This document shows positions 19,928-28,111 of a stretch of 64,000 nt of DNA, in pieces. Source of the DNA: Alkalihalobacterium alkalinitrilicum (GTDB lineage: Bacteria; Bacillota; Bacilli; Bacillales; Bacillaceae_F). The translations under genes were made by a program, and so were the position numbers. Location: assembly GCF_002019605.1 (NCBI RefSeq), contig NZ_KV917368.1, positions 2,945,517 through 3,009,516 on the forward strand, written 5' to 3'. The notes under the pieces are model-generated. The model had not been told where the DNA came from. It searched no databases and was given only the letters and a program-made list of their open reading frames with translations. Positions within the stretch are counted from its first letter, which is position 1. Every line of letters starts with the position of its first letter.

Positions 19928-21451
19928 TTATCTCCCCCTTGGTTCACTTCCTCTAACTTTTTCTTTTGGAAATACATAAAAAGGTCGTAACCATAATTTC
20001 CACACAGGTGGACGAACGAGCATATCTTTAGAAGAACGCGTATGTGGTGCCATTGGTGAAAAAAATGGAACTCCAAACGACTTAGCGTGATTTGCGTACG
20101 TAATGGCAAAGACTAAAAAAATACTAATGCCAAAAAAGCCCAGTGTTGCTGCAAAAAATAAACAAATAAAACGAGAGATTCGGACCGTAAAGTTCATACT
20201 CATATCAGGAATCGCAAAAGAGGCTAAACCAGTAATAGCGACGATAATAACAAGGATCGGACTAATAATGCCGGCTTCTACCGCTGCTTGTCCTAATATT
20301 AATGCACCCACAATCCCAATTGTTGGCCCTATTGGTGTTGGTATACGAACCCCTGCTTCTCGAATTAACTCAAAGGAAAGTTCCATCATAATTACTTCTA
20401 CAATTGCAGGAAACGGTACTCGTTCTCTCGTTGCCGATATGGCTAACAATAAATCAGTTGGAAACATTTCAATATGAAAATTTGAAATCGCTATATAAAG
20501 CGAAGGTGTCAGTAAAGCAATAAAAAATGAAAGCAAGCGAATTATTCGAATAAAATTACCAAAAGCCCAACGGTGGTAATAATCTTCGGCTGTATGAAAG
20601 AGTCCCCAAAATGTAATCGGTACAACTAAACATGCTGGAGAATTATCCATTAATATCACGATATGTCCTTCATTCAAAAAAGCAGTTCCTCGGTCTGGCC
20701 GCTCTGTATATAAAGTGGTCGGCAGTAGAGAATATGGGCGCTCCTCAATATATTGTTCAAGTATAGCTAATCCTTGAACAGCATCAACTTCAATTTGTTC
20801 TATTCGATCACGAACATTCTCTAACAATTCTTCATTGACGAGAGATTTAATATACATAACGGATACTCTACTAATAGCCTTCTTCCCTACCGTTATTTCT
20901 TCTGTCACAAGGTCTTCACTTTTCAACTGCTTTCTAATAAGAGAGCGGTTAACAGAAGCTGATTCTGTAAAACCTTCCATCGGCCCTTTAATAACATTTT
21001 CCGTTTGTGGATGTTCAATCCCTCGATGTTCAAATGAAGTAGTCGCAATCGCAATTCCACAATTCATATCCTCAACGAACATCAATGTTTGGCCATTAAT
21101 TAATACCTCTACTAACTCTTTTGGCTCTGTAACCATTTGAGCTTCTTTTACAGATAATACATTTTTTATTAAATACTGATGGAGATCTTCCCCTTCATAC
21201 CTTTCTTTATCCATTTGTTGCAAAGCTTTAATGATGTATTGTTGTACTTCATCGTAGTTCACCATTCCATTAACAAAAAACAACGTTGCGGTTTTATTTA
21301 TTCCTTTTAAACTAACATTTCGAGAGATCAAATCTTTATTCTTAGGATAAGTAAAAACGTCTTTAATATAATCAGCGGCTTCAGCATAGAAATTTTCTTC
21401 TTTAAAATGGTTATTTGGATCTTGTCTTGGTCGAATAATCTTTCTCTTCAC
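19928..21451 (-). CDS. germinant receptor A subunit (GerA family)
   Basis: 507 residues. A hydrophilic N-terminal region (about 1-290) has LFFVNGMVNYDEVQQYIIKAL, DMNCGIAIATTSFEHRGIEHP and RTAFLNEGHIVILMDNSPA. A membrane domain of about five helices follows, with VPFPAIVEVIMMELSFELIR and RIPTPIGPTIGIVGALILGQ, hallmarks of GerA/SpoVAF proteins. I chose GTG 21451 because GGAGGT lies eight bases upstream. It is the first gene of a four-gene gerA-B-C-D operon. A sigma-G-like promoter is placed just upstream, as expected for forespore expression. Confidence 0.92.
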   Translation of the reverse strand: MKRKIIRPRQDPNNHFKEENFYAEAADYIKDVFTYPKNKDLISRNVSLKGINKTATLFFVNGMVNYDEVQQYIIKALQQMDKERYEGEDLHQYLIKNVLSVKEAQMVTEPKELVEVLINGQTLMFVEDMNCGIAIATTSFEHRGIEHPQTENVIKGPMEGFTESASVNRSLIRKQLKSEDLVTEEITVGKKAISRVSVMYIKSLVNEELLENVRDRIEQIEVDAVQGLAILEQYIEERPYSLLPTTLYTERPDRGTAFLNEGHIVILMDNSPACLVVPITFWGLFHTAEDYYHRWAFGNFIRIIRLLSFFIALLTPSLYIAISNFHIEMFPTDLLLAISATRERVPFPAIVEVIMMELSFELIREAGVRIPTPIGPTIGIVGALILGQAAVEAGIISPILVIIVAITGLASFAIPDMSMNFTVRISRFICLFFAATLGFFGISIFLVFAITYANHAKSFGVPFFSPMAPHTRSSKDMLVRPPVWKLWLRPFYVFPKEKVRGSEPRGR

Positions 21452-21504
21452 GAGAAATACCTCCAGTGTAACGCTATATTTAGTAATATTTCCAAAAGGA
21501 GGAT

Positions 21505-21533
21505 TATCATGTATTCTTATGTTTAGGTCATAG
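21505..21533 (-). promoter_or_regulatory. candidate sigma-G promoter of the ger operon
   Basis: On the minus strand: CTATG (21529-21533), a 17-base spacer, then CATGATA (21505-21511). This fits sigma-G (GHATR, CATWMTA) with one -35 mismatch. The gerA GTG is about 50 bases downstream. Upstream of it, 21534-21773 holds no gene that I can see. Confidence 0.45.
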
Positions 21534-21773
21534 TTACTTTGCAACTGTAAATTATTTTTTTTACGGACCGCGAAGCCTAATCTCAAAGAAAAAATCACTT
21601 TTTGAAACTTTGAAGAATTTGGGTTCCCTTATGTTCTGAATTTTATTATTAAATGTCCTAACCTAAACAACACTAATAGAACTGAATTCCGTTAGCCTCC
21701 TAAACTCAAAGCTTATTAACAAAATAGAAGCTCTCTATTGCACTTCAGCTAACAATATCCTTTATAAAAATTG

Positions 21774-21824
21774 AAAAACACGATATCGCCATGAAAATAC
21801 ACTGGAGAAATCGTGTTTTTTATA
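21774..21824. terminator. bidirectional terminator hairpin
   Basis: Arms AAAAACACGAT and ATCGTGTTTTT around a loop of about 25 nt, with T-runs on both strands. It follows the acetyltransferase/DUF2935 remnant on the minus strand. Confidence 0.7.
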
Positions 21825-21830
21825 TTTTAT

Positions 21831-21983
21831 TCACTTACTTGGTACTAGAACATTAAGAATTTCTGAGAATGATCGGATGTAATCATCGGCTAATTGAACC
21901 CACTTTTGTTCACTAGGTGACAAGTGATCTTTTACAAAATAAGCATGATCTTGTAGGATCTCTAACCAAAAGAGATGGACTTC
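21831..21983 (-). pseudogene. DUF2935 family gene remnant
   Basis: A 50-residue open stretch with no start codon: HLFWLEILQDHAYFVKDHLS, then PSEQKWVQLADDYIRSF, ending at TGA. This matches the N-terminal repeat of DUF2935 proteins, which are normally 250-300 residues with two such repeats. The frame opens inside the last codons of the preceding acetyltransferase gene and stops after one partial repeat. It therefore looks like the leftover of a deletion. Family recognition is by eye; the lack of a start and the short length are seen directly. Confidence 0.6.
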
Positions 21984-22402
21984 TTAAACACAAAACTCGG
22001 TTTATCGTATCCCATCTTTTCTTCATAAAACCGATGTGCATCTGTACGTTGTATACCTGATGAAAGTGCAATATTTGAGCAATTCTTTTCTATTGCCCAC
22101 CTTTCAACAAATTCAAGAAGTATTTTACCGTATCCTTTCGACCTTTCAGTAGCTGTAGACACTAAATCATTGACCCACACATGCTTTCCAGAGTAAAGGT
22201 TCGTTAAGACAATAAATCCTGTTACAGCAACAATTTTTTCTGAATCACATAAAGCATATAGCTTGTATCCTTGTGATTGCATTTCTTCCCGCAACTGGAG
22301 AAATTCCACTTCACTTAATTCCGTACGTAGTTCTTTCATAATTTCGAAAGCTTCTCTCCATTCATTTTCTGTTGTCAACTCTCTAATCACCGTATCAATC
22401 AA
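21962..22402 (-). CDS. GNAT family N-acetyltransferase
   Basis: 146 residues with the GNAT core: YALCDSEKIVAVTGFIVL, VNDLVSTATERSKGYGKILLEFVERWA (acetyl-CoA loop R-SKGYG-K), and ALSSGIQRTDAHRFYEEKMGY. TTG start with AAGGGGG upstream. The substrate is unknown; the sequence resembles YhbS/RimI-like single-domain enzymes. The C-terminal residues KKSISFG and the stop overlap a DUF2935 remnant in another frame, so the natural end of this gene may have been altered by a deletion junction. Confidence 0.85.
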   Translation of the reverse strand: MIDTVIRELTTENEWREAFEIMKELRTELSEVEFLQLREEMQSQGYKLYALCDSEKIVAVTGFIVLTNLYSGKHVWVNDLVSTATERSKGYGKILLEFVERWAIEKNCSNIALSSGIQRTDAHRFYEEKMGYDKPSFVFKKSISFG

Positions 22403-22502
22403 GTTTTATTCCCCCTTCATTATTTAAGCGTCCCAACGTGAACTCCCCCCACTTATCATCCTTACGGGTTGCTTAAAGAGCGAGATTTCTTTCGGAAAAG
22501 CG

Positions 22503-23567
22503 TTAAATAAACGTAAATTCCGTATCCTCTTTCATTGATAAGATAAACTCTTTTAATAAACCTTTGGTTGCCTCTAAATCAGCCATATCAATGACTTCTA
22601 CAGGAGAATGAGCATAACGAGATGGAATAGACAACACACCTGTTGGTATTCCTTTATTCGCTAAACTAACAGCTCCACCATCGGTTCCGATTCCTGGAAA
22701 CACTTCATATTGAAAATTAATGCTTGTTCTTTTTGCTAGTTCAAGTAATTTTTCTTTTACCATTGGATGAGAAATTAAACTAAAATCAATCACCTTTACC
22801 CCTGTACCTCGTCCTAAATGTAGTGTTTGATCCATTGTATCCTCTGGAGTATCGCTGACCGCCGTAGTATCAATCGCTATAGCTACGTCCGCTTCTACAT
22901 TTCTTGCAGCTACTTGTGCACCACGAAGACCGACCTCCTCTTGGACAGTAAAAATTGCAATTACCTCTCCAGCAAAATGAACTCCTTGAAGGTCTCGTAA
23001 TGTTTGAATAATTACCGCACAACCTGCTCGATCATCAAACCCTTTACCTACTACCCTTCCTGTTTGTTCGTTTCCTAAAAAGTCCATCGATGGCCACCAA
23101 GTAATGAGGTTGCCAATCTCAACTCCCAATGCCACTGCGTTTTCTTTTGATGTTGCACCGATATCTATGTATAACTGCCTATGGTTACGTACTTTGTTAG
23201 GATCATCAAATTTAGCAAAATGAGCTGAAATCGTACCGATAACCCCTGCTAATAGCCCTGTCTTTGTTCGAACTTGAACTTTTTGTGCAAGCAATATTCG
23301 ATCATCATGCCCCCCTAGCTTTTCAAACCGAATTAACCCATTATTTTCAATTTTTTTTACGATAAAACCGATCTCATCCATATGAGCAGTTATAATGGTT
23401 TTAGGTCCAGGAGATGTGCCTTTTTTATGAGCAATGACATTTCCTAAACTATCAACCGTTAGTTCGTCTACCAATCCTTCAATCGTATGTTTTATCCAAC
23501 TTGTTACTGGTTGCTCGTACCCACAAGGACCGTGTAATGATGTTAATGTTTTTAATAGTTCGTACAT
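22503..23567 (-). CDS. M42 family metallopeptidase (aminopeptidase/FrvX-like)
   Basis: A 354-residue two-metal aminopeptidase of the TET type. Visible metal and catalytic positions are TAHMDEIGF, GKGFDDRAGCA, FTVQEEVGLRGAQ (Glu pair), AIDTTAVSDTP and the C-terminal RYAHSPVEV. Such enzymes trim short peptides in the cytosol; no signal peptide is present. The ATG has GTGAGGG upstream. It is separate from the acetyltransferase and divergent from the DMT transporter. Confidence 0.9.
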   Translation of the reverse strand: MYELLKTLTSLHGPCGYEQPVTSWIKHTIEGLVDELTVDSLGNVIAHKKGTSPGPKTIITAHMDEIGFIVKKIENNGLIRFEKLGGHDDRILLAQKVQVRTKTGLLAGVIGTISAHFAKFDDPNKVRNHRQLYIDIGATSKENAVALGVEIGNLITWWPSMDFLGNEQTGRVVGKGFDDRAGCAVIIQTLRDLQGVHFAGEVIAIFTVQEEVGLRGAQVAARNVEADVAIAIDTTAVSDTPEDTMDQTLHLGRGTGVKVIDFSLISHPMVKEKLLELAKRTSINFQYEVFPGIGTDGGAVSLANKGIPTGVLSIPSRYAHSPVEVIDMADLEATKGLLKEFILSMKEDTEFTFI

Positions 23568-23656
23568 ATCAAACCCTCACTTCAAAAATATTATTTAGCA
23601 AATCGAACAAAGTTAAATTATATCATAATGTCTATTTCATTTTTCTGAATAATGTG

Positions 23657-23691
23657 TATAATATAATTTACATAATGGTTGTTATATTATA
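23657..23691. promoter_or_regulatory. promoter with inverted repeat upstream of the DMT transporter gene
   Basis: TATAATATAA (23657-23666) and TTATATTATA (23682-23691) form perfect 10-base arms around 15 bases. The left arm contains a consensus -10 TATAAT. The symmetry across a promoter suggests an operator, though AT-rich chance palindromes occur in this genome. Confidence 0.35.
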
Positions 23692-23713
23692 CTCTTCTAG
23701 GTTGGTGTTAAAT

Positions 23714-24676
23714 ATGAAAGGTATTTTGATCGGAATATTGGCGGCTTTCTTTTTCTCTTTCACTTTTATTTTTAATCGCTCAATGGAACTTACGGGTGGG
23801 AGTTGGCTTTGGAGTGCGTCATTACGTTTTCTCTTCATGATTCCGTTCTTTTTATTGATCGTCTTTTTTAGAAACAATTTAAAAGAATTATTTTTAGAAA
23901 TGAAACAAAATTTAGGTGCTTGGGTGTTGTGGAGTTTTGTAGGTTTTGTCCTCTTTTATGCACCTATTACATTTGCAGCAGCTTATGGTCCTAGTTGGCT
24001 TACTGCAGGAACTTGGCAATTTACGATTATCTCAGGGTTGCTTCTAACTCCTTTGTTTTCTACAATGGTTCAAACAGATAACGGACTAAGAAAAGTAAGG
24101 AATACTATCCCAAAAAAGGCCCTTATAATCTCTTCGATTATATTTATAGGTATATTATTCATTCAAAGCACACAGTTTCAACATTCTAACTTACACGTTT
24201 TTTTATTAGGATTTCTCCCTGTTATTATTTCAACCTTCGCTTATCCATTAGGTAACCGAAAAATGATGGAATTGTGCGATGGACGATTAGACACATTTCA
24301 ACGAATACTTGGTATGACGATCGCAAGTACACCTTTCTGGATACTAATGGCTGGTTATGGCTTAGTTACGGTTGGACCTCCTAGTGTAATTCAAGTACAA
24401 CAAACGTTACTTGTGGCCATTTGTTCTGGTGTAATAGCAACGTCATTATTTTTTTATGCAACTGAGTTAACGAGGCATTCACCAGAGAAATTAGGTGCTG
24501 TTGAAGCAACCCAATCTACTCAAATTGTTTTTGTTATGTTAGGAGACGTTTTATGGTTAGCTTCTCCCCTTCCAAACTCGATTGCTTTAGTAGGTGTATT
24601 TATTATTATGCTTGGTATACTATCACATAGTCTATTATCAAATATACCGTATCAAAAATTTAAAAAAGCTGTTTAA
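23714..24676 (+). CDS. DMT-superfamily transporter (multidrug resistance efflux / EmrE-like, ten helices)
   Basis: 320 residues with about ten transmembrane helices in two related halves (MKGILIGILAAFFFSFTFIF; LGAVEATQSTQIVFVMLGDV). It belongs to the drug/metabolite transporter superfamily, in the group annotated as multidrug resistance efflux transporters. The substrate is unknown. ATG 23714 starts the protein at the first helix; the frame is open for 71 codons upstream, but that part overlaps the promoter of this gene and the start of the divergent peptidase and is not coding-like. The Shine-Dalgarno (AGGTTGG) is modest. Confidence 0.85.
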   Translation: MKGILIGILAAFFFSFTFIFNRSMELTGGSWLWSASLRFLFMIPFFLLIVFFRNNLKELFLEMKQNLGAWVLWSFVGFVLFYAPITFAAAYGPSWLTAGTWQFTIISGLLLTPLFSTMVQTDNGLRKVRNTIPKKALIISSIIFIGILFIQSTQFQHSNLHVFLLGFLPVIISTFAYPLGNRKMMELCDGRLDTFQRILGMTIASTPFWILMAGYGLVTVGPPSVIQVQQTLLVAICSGVIATSLFFYATELTRHSPEKLGAVEATQSTQIVFVMLGDVLWLASPLPNSIALVGVFIIMLGILSHSLLSNIPYQKFKKAV

Positions 24677-24725
24677 AACAAACTTCCCTACTAAAACAGG
24701 CCTCTCTCCTAATACACTTAGATAT

Positions 24726-24934
24726 AGTGAACCTTCCATCAGTGAGGGGGGTTCCTCTTGGGCGACTGATGGTTAGTTGAGGCCACATGGTGTGGGTCAC
24801 ACATACGTTGCCACAGGATGTGGCGCATTTAGTCTGTGTTCATTTAGTTGTTACTGGCAGTTTATCCACATATCCTTCTTTAATTACTCGAAGTCTTGAA
24901 GTGAGGGTATTACTGCCAGTTGTTGCGGGGTAAA
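24726..24934 (+). repeat. dispersed structured repeat, copy B
   Basis: 209 nt from AGTGAACCTTCC to GCGGGGTAAA. It holds hairpin 1 (CCATCAGTG / GACTGATGG), hairpin 2 (CCACA-TGG-TGTGG), hairpin 3 (GCCAC-AGGAT-GTGGC) within an outer stem closed by GTCTGTG, and the 3' block AAGTCTTGAAGTG. ACTGGCAGT and ACTGCCAGT, about 50 nt apart, are exact reverse complements and add a long-range stem. It ends 16 bases before the ATG of the DUF2515 gene. Confidence 0.88.
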
Positions 24935-24949
24935 GGGAGGGACCTGTTT

Positions 24950-26146
24950 ATGTTTACACCTTTAAAACAGCTTGTGACATTACCTTTCCAATTAGTAAGT
25001 TTAGCCTCAAACCAACTCCAAAAGTACAAATATCAATCCAACACCTCTTTCGTTTGGAAGGAAATTGAAATACCTACCACTACTACCGAAACCTTAAAAC
25101 AGATGTTACAGGAACACTCTTCTTCCATTCTCAAACCTACTATTTTTACTAAAGAACGTCTTATCATAAAAAAAATTCAACAAAGAACAAAACAATTCAA
25201 TCAAAACAATATCACGCGTACCAAAGCCTACCTGAACTTTTACAAGGACCATCCTGAGGTCCATTGGGCTTTTCTTGCACATCTCGTATCTCGTAATGGT
25301 GGCTGGAATATGACCGATTTGAAAGGAAACTTATTAAGCAATTTGCTGTCTAATCAACAGCAAAACGATTATTGTATGTTCTTAGAAACAGCTAATGCAC
25401 TTATTTTTCATGATGCTTATCCACAACTTTTATTATATGAAGAAAGTAAACGGCAGAACAAAAGTTTATTTCACTTATTACACCATTTCAATATTTCATC
25501 ATTCATGTACCCAGTATGGGAGCTTTTCTTCAACGAGAAAAACTCGCAGTTCCTTACTATCGCTCTAATTATTAATGAACAACATTACATTGAAAAACGT
25601 GTGATACAAAACCACTACTTTCAGGAGACAGTCCTTCACTCTTTTTTATTTCAAGCTCAAGAACTATTACAGTTTACTCAAGTCCAACTACCTTACATTT
25701 ACCAAAATCAGAAAGTAAGATTAGCAGGGGTTGCCGTGCAAAATTTTTCCTCAATTAACGAAAGAATTGACATCGGAAAACGACTTTACTCGATTTTATT
25801 TGGAATCGAACCACTTATTAAAGACATATCAAAATTTGCTCTCACTACCAATCATACTGGATCAAGAAGCGATTATTGGAAGCATATTTTCTCAATAAAA
25901 AATAGCCCTAAAATACCGATTTCTACCAAAAATATTTGTAATAGCAAAAACCCTTTTATTTATAGCCCACCTTTAGTAAACGTTTGGGATAACGTTCCTC
26001 ATTCTTTTTCAGACTTGAGCGATTGGTATAAGGGGCCAAATGTTTTAAACAATTTTTCAACCATACGTACACCAAAAGAATTTGACATTACACATACTTA
26101 TTGTTTAAAGCTTCAAAAAACACTATTCGCATCTTCCATTCTATAA
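24950..26146 (+). CDS. DUF2515 family protein (YppC-like)
   Basis: 398 residues. The conserved DUF2515 core is visible: NNITRTKAYLNFYKDHPEVH, WAFLAHLVSRNGGWNMTDLK, and FLETANALIFHDAYPQLLLY. There is no signal peptide or catalytic motif that I can name, and the family function is unknown. ATG 24950 has GGGAGGG eight bases upstream. The gene has an odd position: only its ribosome binding site separates it from repeat copy B, and repeat copy C begins in its stop codon. The gene is thus framed by direct repeats. It is intact, so it is probably functional. Confidence 0.85.
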   Translation: MFTPLKQLVTLPFQLVSLASNQLQKYKYQSNTSFVWKEIEIPTTTTETLKQMLQEHSSSILKPTIFTKERLIIKKIQQRTKQFNQNNITRTKAYLNFYKDHPEVHWAFLAHLVSRNGGWNMTDLKGNLLSNLLSNQQQNDYCMFLETANALIFHDAYPQLLLYEESKRQNKSLFHLLHHFNISSFMYPVWELFFNEKNSQFLTIALIINEQHYIEKRVIQNHYFQETVLHSFLFQAQELLQFTQVQLPYIYQNQKVRLAGVAVQNFSSINERIDIGKRLYSILFGIEPLIKDISKFALTTNHTGSRSDYWKHIFSIKNSPKIPISTKNICNSKNPFIYSPPLVNVWDNVPHSFSDLSDWYKGPNVLNNFSTIRTPKEFDITHTYCLKLQKTLFASSIL

Positions 26147-26325
26147 GTGAAACCTCCACCTGTGAGGGTTAGTTACAGCCCACACGATATGGGGTCACAC
26201 AGATGGGGTCACAGGACTTGGCGCTGTCTGTGTTCATTTAGTGGTTACTGGCCGTTGATCCTCAACTTAAGCTTCTTTGATTTCTCTATAGTGGGGGTCT
26301 TAACATCTGTTAAACAGGATAAAAA
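26146..26325 (+). repeat. dispersed structured repeat, copy C
   Basis: Starts at the last base of the DUF2515 stop codon (TAA|GTGAAACC) and runs to GGATAAAA. It keeps the outer stem with a G-U pair (CACAGAT / GTCTGTG), a variant of hairpin 2 and the 3' block AGTGGGGGTC...GTTAAACAGGATAAA. Hairpin 1 is shortened by deletion (CACCTGTGAGGGTTAGTT). Same orientation as A, B and D. Confidence 0.82.
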
Positions 26326-26399
26326 TAAAAAAAATAGACAAGTTCCCCCCTCTATCATGCATATAGTGTATTAAGCATATTTTTAAGGGGGCAAATTTC

Positions 26400-26840
26400 A
26401 TGTTAATCGTTATTAAAAAGAAGTGGTTTTTTCTCGCCATTGCAGTACTATTCATTGGATTTAGTTGGTATATTTTCAACGCAAGAGCGGTAACTGAAGC
26501 AGGATCACAGTCAGTCGAAGAGGGATTTGAAATTCATATGGTGACTAGCGAATTAAAGTCAAAAACAGATGATGGCAGAGAAATTGAATCTTACCGGTGG
26601 GACCCAGGTACAATTTATTTACCTAAGGACAAAAATGTAAAGTTGACTATTTATGGGGTTAATGGAAAAGAGCATCCTTTTATTATTGAAGGTACTGACA
26701 TCAAAGGAACTGTAAAAAAAGGTGAGGAAACCGTACTTAATCTTCATTTTACTGAAAAAGGGATTTATCGTCTCATCTGTACGACCCATTCCCATATTGA
26801 TCATAATGGACCTATGATCGCTTATATTATTGTCGACTAA
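26400..26840 (+). CDS. membrane-anchored cupredoxin-like protein
   Basis: 146 residues. An N-terminal membrane anchor (WFFLAIAVLFIGFSWYIF) is followed by an extracytoplasmic beta-sandwich. Candidate copper ligands are His92 (KEHPFIIEG) and the loop Cys127-His130-His132-Met139 (LICTTHSHIDHNGPM). This resembles the CuA/plastocyanin-type fold of cytochrome oxidase subunit II and nitrous oxide reductase, but only single-copper spacing is present. It may carry electrons or copper at the cell surface. The Shine-Dalgarno is AAGGGGG. No oxidase genes are adjacent. Confidence 0.82.
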   Translation: MLIVIKKKWFFLAIAVLFIGFSWYIFNARAVTEAGSQSVEEGFEIHMVTSELKSKTDDGREIESYRWDPGTIYLPKDKNVKLTIYGVNGKEHPFIIEGTDIKGTVKKGEETVLNLHFTEKGIYRLICTTHSHIDHNGPMIAYIIVD

Positions 26841-26859
26841 AATTTAAATCCCACTCATT

Positions 26860-26928
26860 GGCTGACTCATACTAGTCGAGCTTGTCCGTTTCATGCAAGA
26901 GCTATGATACTGAGTCAGCCTTTCTTTT
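26860..26928 (+). terminator. long-stem terminator after the cupredoxin gene
   Basis: GGCTGACTCA (26860-26869) pairs exactly with TGAGTCAGCC (26911-26920), followed by TTTCTTTT. The 41-nt intervening part can form a further imperfect helix (AGCTTG / CAAGAGCT). Confidence 0.75.
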
Positions 26929-26954
26929 GCTTGATCGTTTAGAAGATTTTATTT

Positions 26955-27524
26955 TCAATATATATAAGAATATAATTCTTCTACATTTTGATCATTACCG
27001 TAATGGGTTATAAAATATAATATGCCGTCTGCTGCATTTCCGTTGAGATAATAATCTAAATCATGCATAATTCGATGAGCTAAAATAACACCTTCAACGT
27101 CATGGTCATTTATTGCTTTTTCTATACAAGCGACAACGTTCATAATATCCTGTTCTAAACTAGATTCAGAAACGTTTTCTAATATAGAATTTGTTTTTGC
27201 TAAAAGAGATTTTAATTCTTCTTGTCTATTTGTCCATGAAAAGTTTTGATGCCCTTGCCATCCTACAGCTACATTGAGCGTTTTATGAGAGCTAGAAATC
27301 ACTTGTTTTACTTCTTCTATTTCACTAACGTCTATATTTTCGTTTTTTTCTTCTTCATTTGATACCTCTTCAACTCCTTCAATGGATGGTATAATTTCTT
27401 CACTTTCTTCATTTACCTGTACGGTACTATCTTTACTTTGTTGATAAATAACCCCTGTTAGGGCTCCAATGAAAATTAGTAGAACTACAGCAATGCCCCC
27501 ATAACCCAAGGTTTTTCTAGTCAT
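26955..27524 (-). CDS. membrane-anchored protein of unknown function
   Basis: 189 residues from ATG 27524, chosen because AGGAGGGG lies five bases upstream. Residues 7-30 form one membrane anchor (GGIAVVLLIFIGALTGVIY). A strongly acidic linker follows (EESEEIIPSIEGVEEVSNEE), then a helical external domain containing LNVAVGWQGHQNFSWTNRQE, ACIEKAINDHDVEGVILAHR and IMHDLDYYLNG. I do not recognise the family. The conserved-looking histidines could be functional, but nothing in the context identifies a role. Confidence 0.7.
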   Translation of the reverse strand: MTRKTLGYGGIAVVLLIFIGALTGVIYQQSKDSTVQVNEESEEIIPSIEGVEEVSNEEEKNENIDVSEIEEVKQVISSSHKTLNVAVGWQGHQNFSWTNRQEELKSLLAKTNSILENVSESSLEQDIMNVVACIEKAINDHDVEGVILAHRIMHDLDYYLNGNAADGILYFITHYGNDQNVEELYSYIY

Positions 27525-27860
27525 GAAACCCCTCCTAATAGAATACTTACTTTCCACTATAAGGGAATATAGAATTAGTAACAAGAAAAGAAAATCGTAG
27601 TTTACTGGTCATTTCTAACAATATGTCACAAAGTTTCCTTTATTTATTTTTGTTATGACAAATCTTATAACTTTTTTCATTATAATTATTGCTTTTATGC
27701 TATTATTTTCTAAAAAGTGTCGAAAAATTTCACCAAATCACCTCCCTTCTTTTTACATTTTTTGTTATTATTTTTATTTATAATTTTTATAACTTTTAAA
27801 TCTATTAAGAGTTGATGTAAAATCAAAGATAACCATAAAGAAGTCGAATATTCACTTGAA

Positions 27861-27927
27861 AAGGAGTTTATGGTAACCGAATAATAAGACCATGCATGCC
27901 TTGCACTAGCTAATCCTGGTGCAAGGC
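27861..27927 (+). promoter_or_regulatory. structured leader or small RNA upstream of the aimR-like gene
   Basis: The 587-nt gap 27525-28111 is AT-rich and gene-free. Inside it, AAGGAG precedes a four-codon frame ATG GTA ACC GAA TAA (27870-27884). ATGGT then pairs with a downstream ACCAT, and a perfect 9-bp hairpin GCCTTGCAC / GTGCAAGGC (12-nt loop) ends at 27927. No T-run follows, so it is not a standard terminator. It may be a translational leader, an mRNA-processing site or a small RNA. Confidence 0.35.
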
Positions 27928-28033
27928 ATCTGTTTCGTATTACAATGAGAGATATATTGTGTTACTTTTTCTCTTATTATGTTTTTAAACCTAGTATTCC
28001 TCTTAATTTTACAATAATAGTACTTTTAATTCA

Positions 28034-28083
28034 TTGACTACAACAAAATTAAGGTGTTATATTCAATTTGTGGAATAATTCCA
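28034..28083 (+). promoter_or_regulatory. sigma-A promoter and palindrome of the aimR-like gene
   Basis: TTGACT (28034-28039), 18-base spacer, TATATT (28058-28063). Just downstream is the palindrome TGGAAT-A-ATTCCA (28071-28083), placed where a bound protein would block or modulate initiation. No ComA-box was found. Confidence 0.55.
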
Positions 28084-28111
28084 AAAAAACAGATCAAAAG
28101 GGCTGATAGAA

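Noticed and set aside
19927-20109. N-terminal extension of gerB into gerA
   Set aside because: The strong ribosome binding site and the conserved GerB start at 19926 make the 61-residue extension a frame artefact.
19550-20477. Plus-strand frames of 146 and 124 residues inside the ger operon
   Set aside because: They are antisense to conserved membrane-helix coding of gerB and gerA; codons for Leu/Phe/Ile read backwards produce long open frames.
22403-22502. cre-like GAAAAGCGTTAAAT upstream of the acetyltransferase neighbourhood
   Set aside because: It lies at the 3' end of the peptidase gene with two mismatches and in no promoter position.
23501-23713. N-terminal extension of the DMT transporter by 71 residues
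   Set aside because: The extension overlaps the divergent peptidase coding region and the promoter of the transporter, and its composition is not protein-like.
24726-26325. Classical composite transposon with transposase between copies B and C
   Set aside because: The enclosed protein has DUF2515 motifs and no DDE, HUH or serine recombinase signature, and the repeats have no terminal inverted repeats.
28034-28111. ComA box controlling the receptor gene, as for rap genes
   Set aside because: No TTGCGG-N4-CCGCAA-like sequence is present; only the TGGAAT/ATTCCA palindrome was found.
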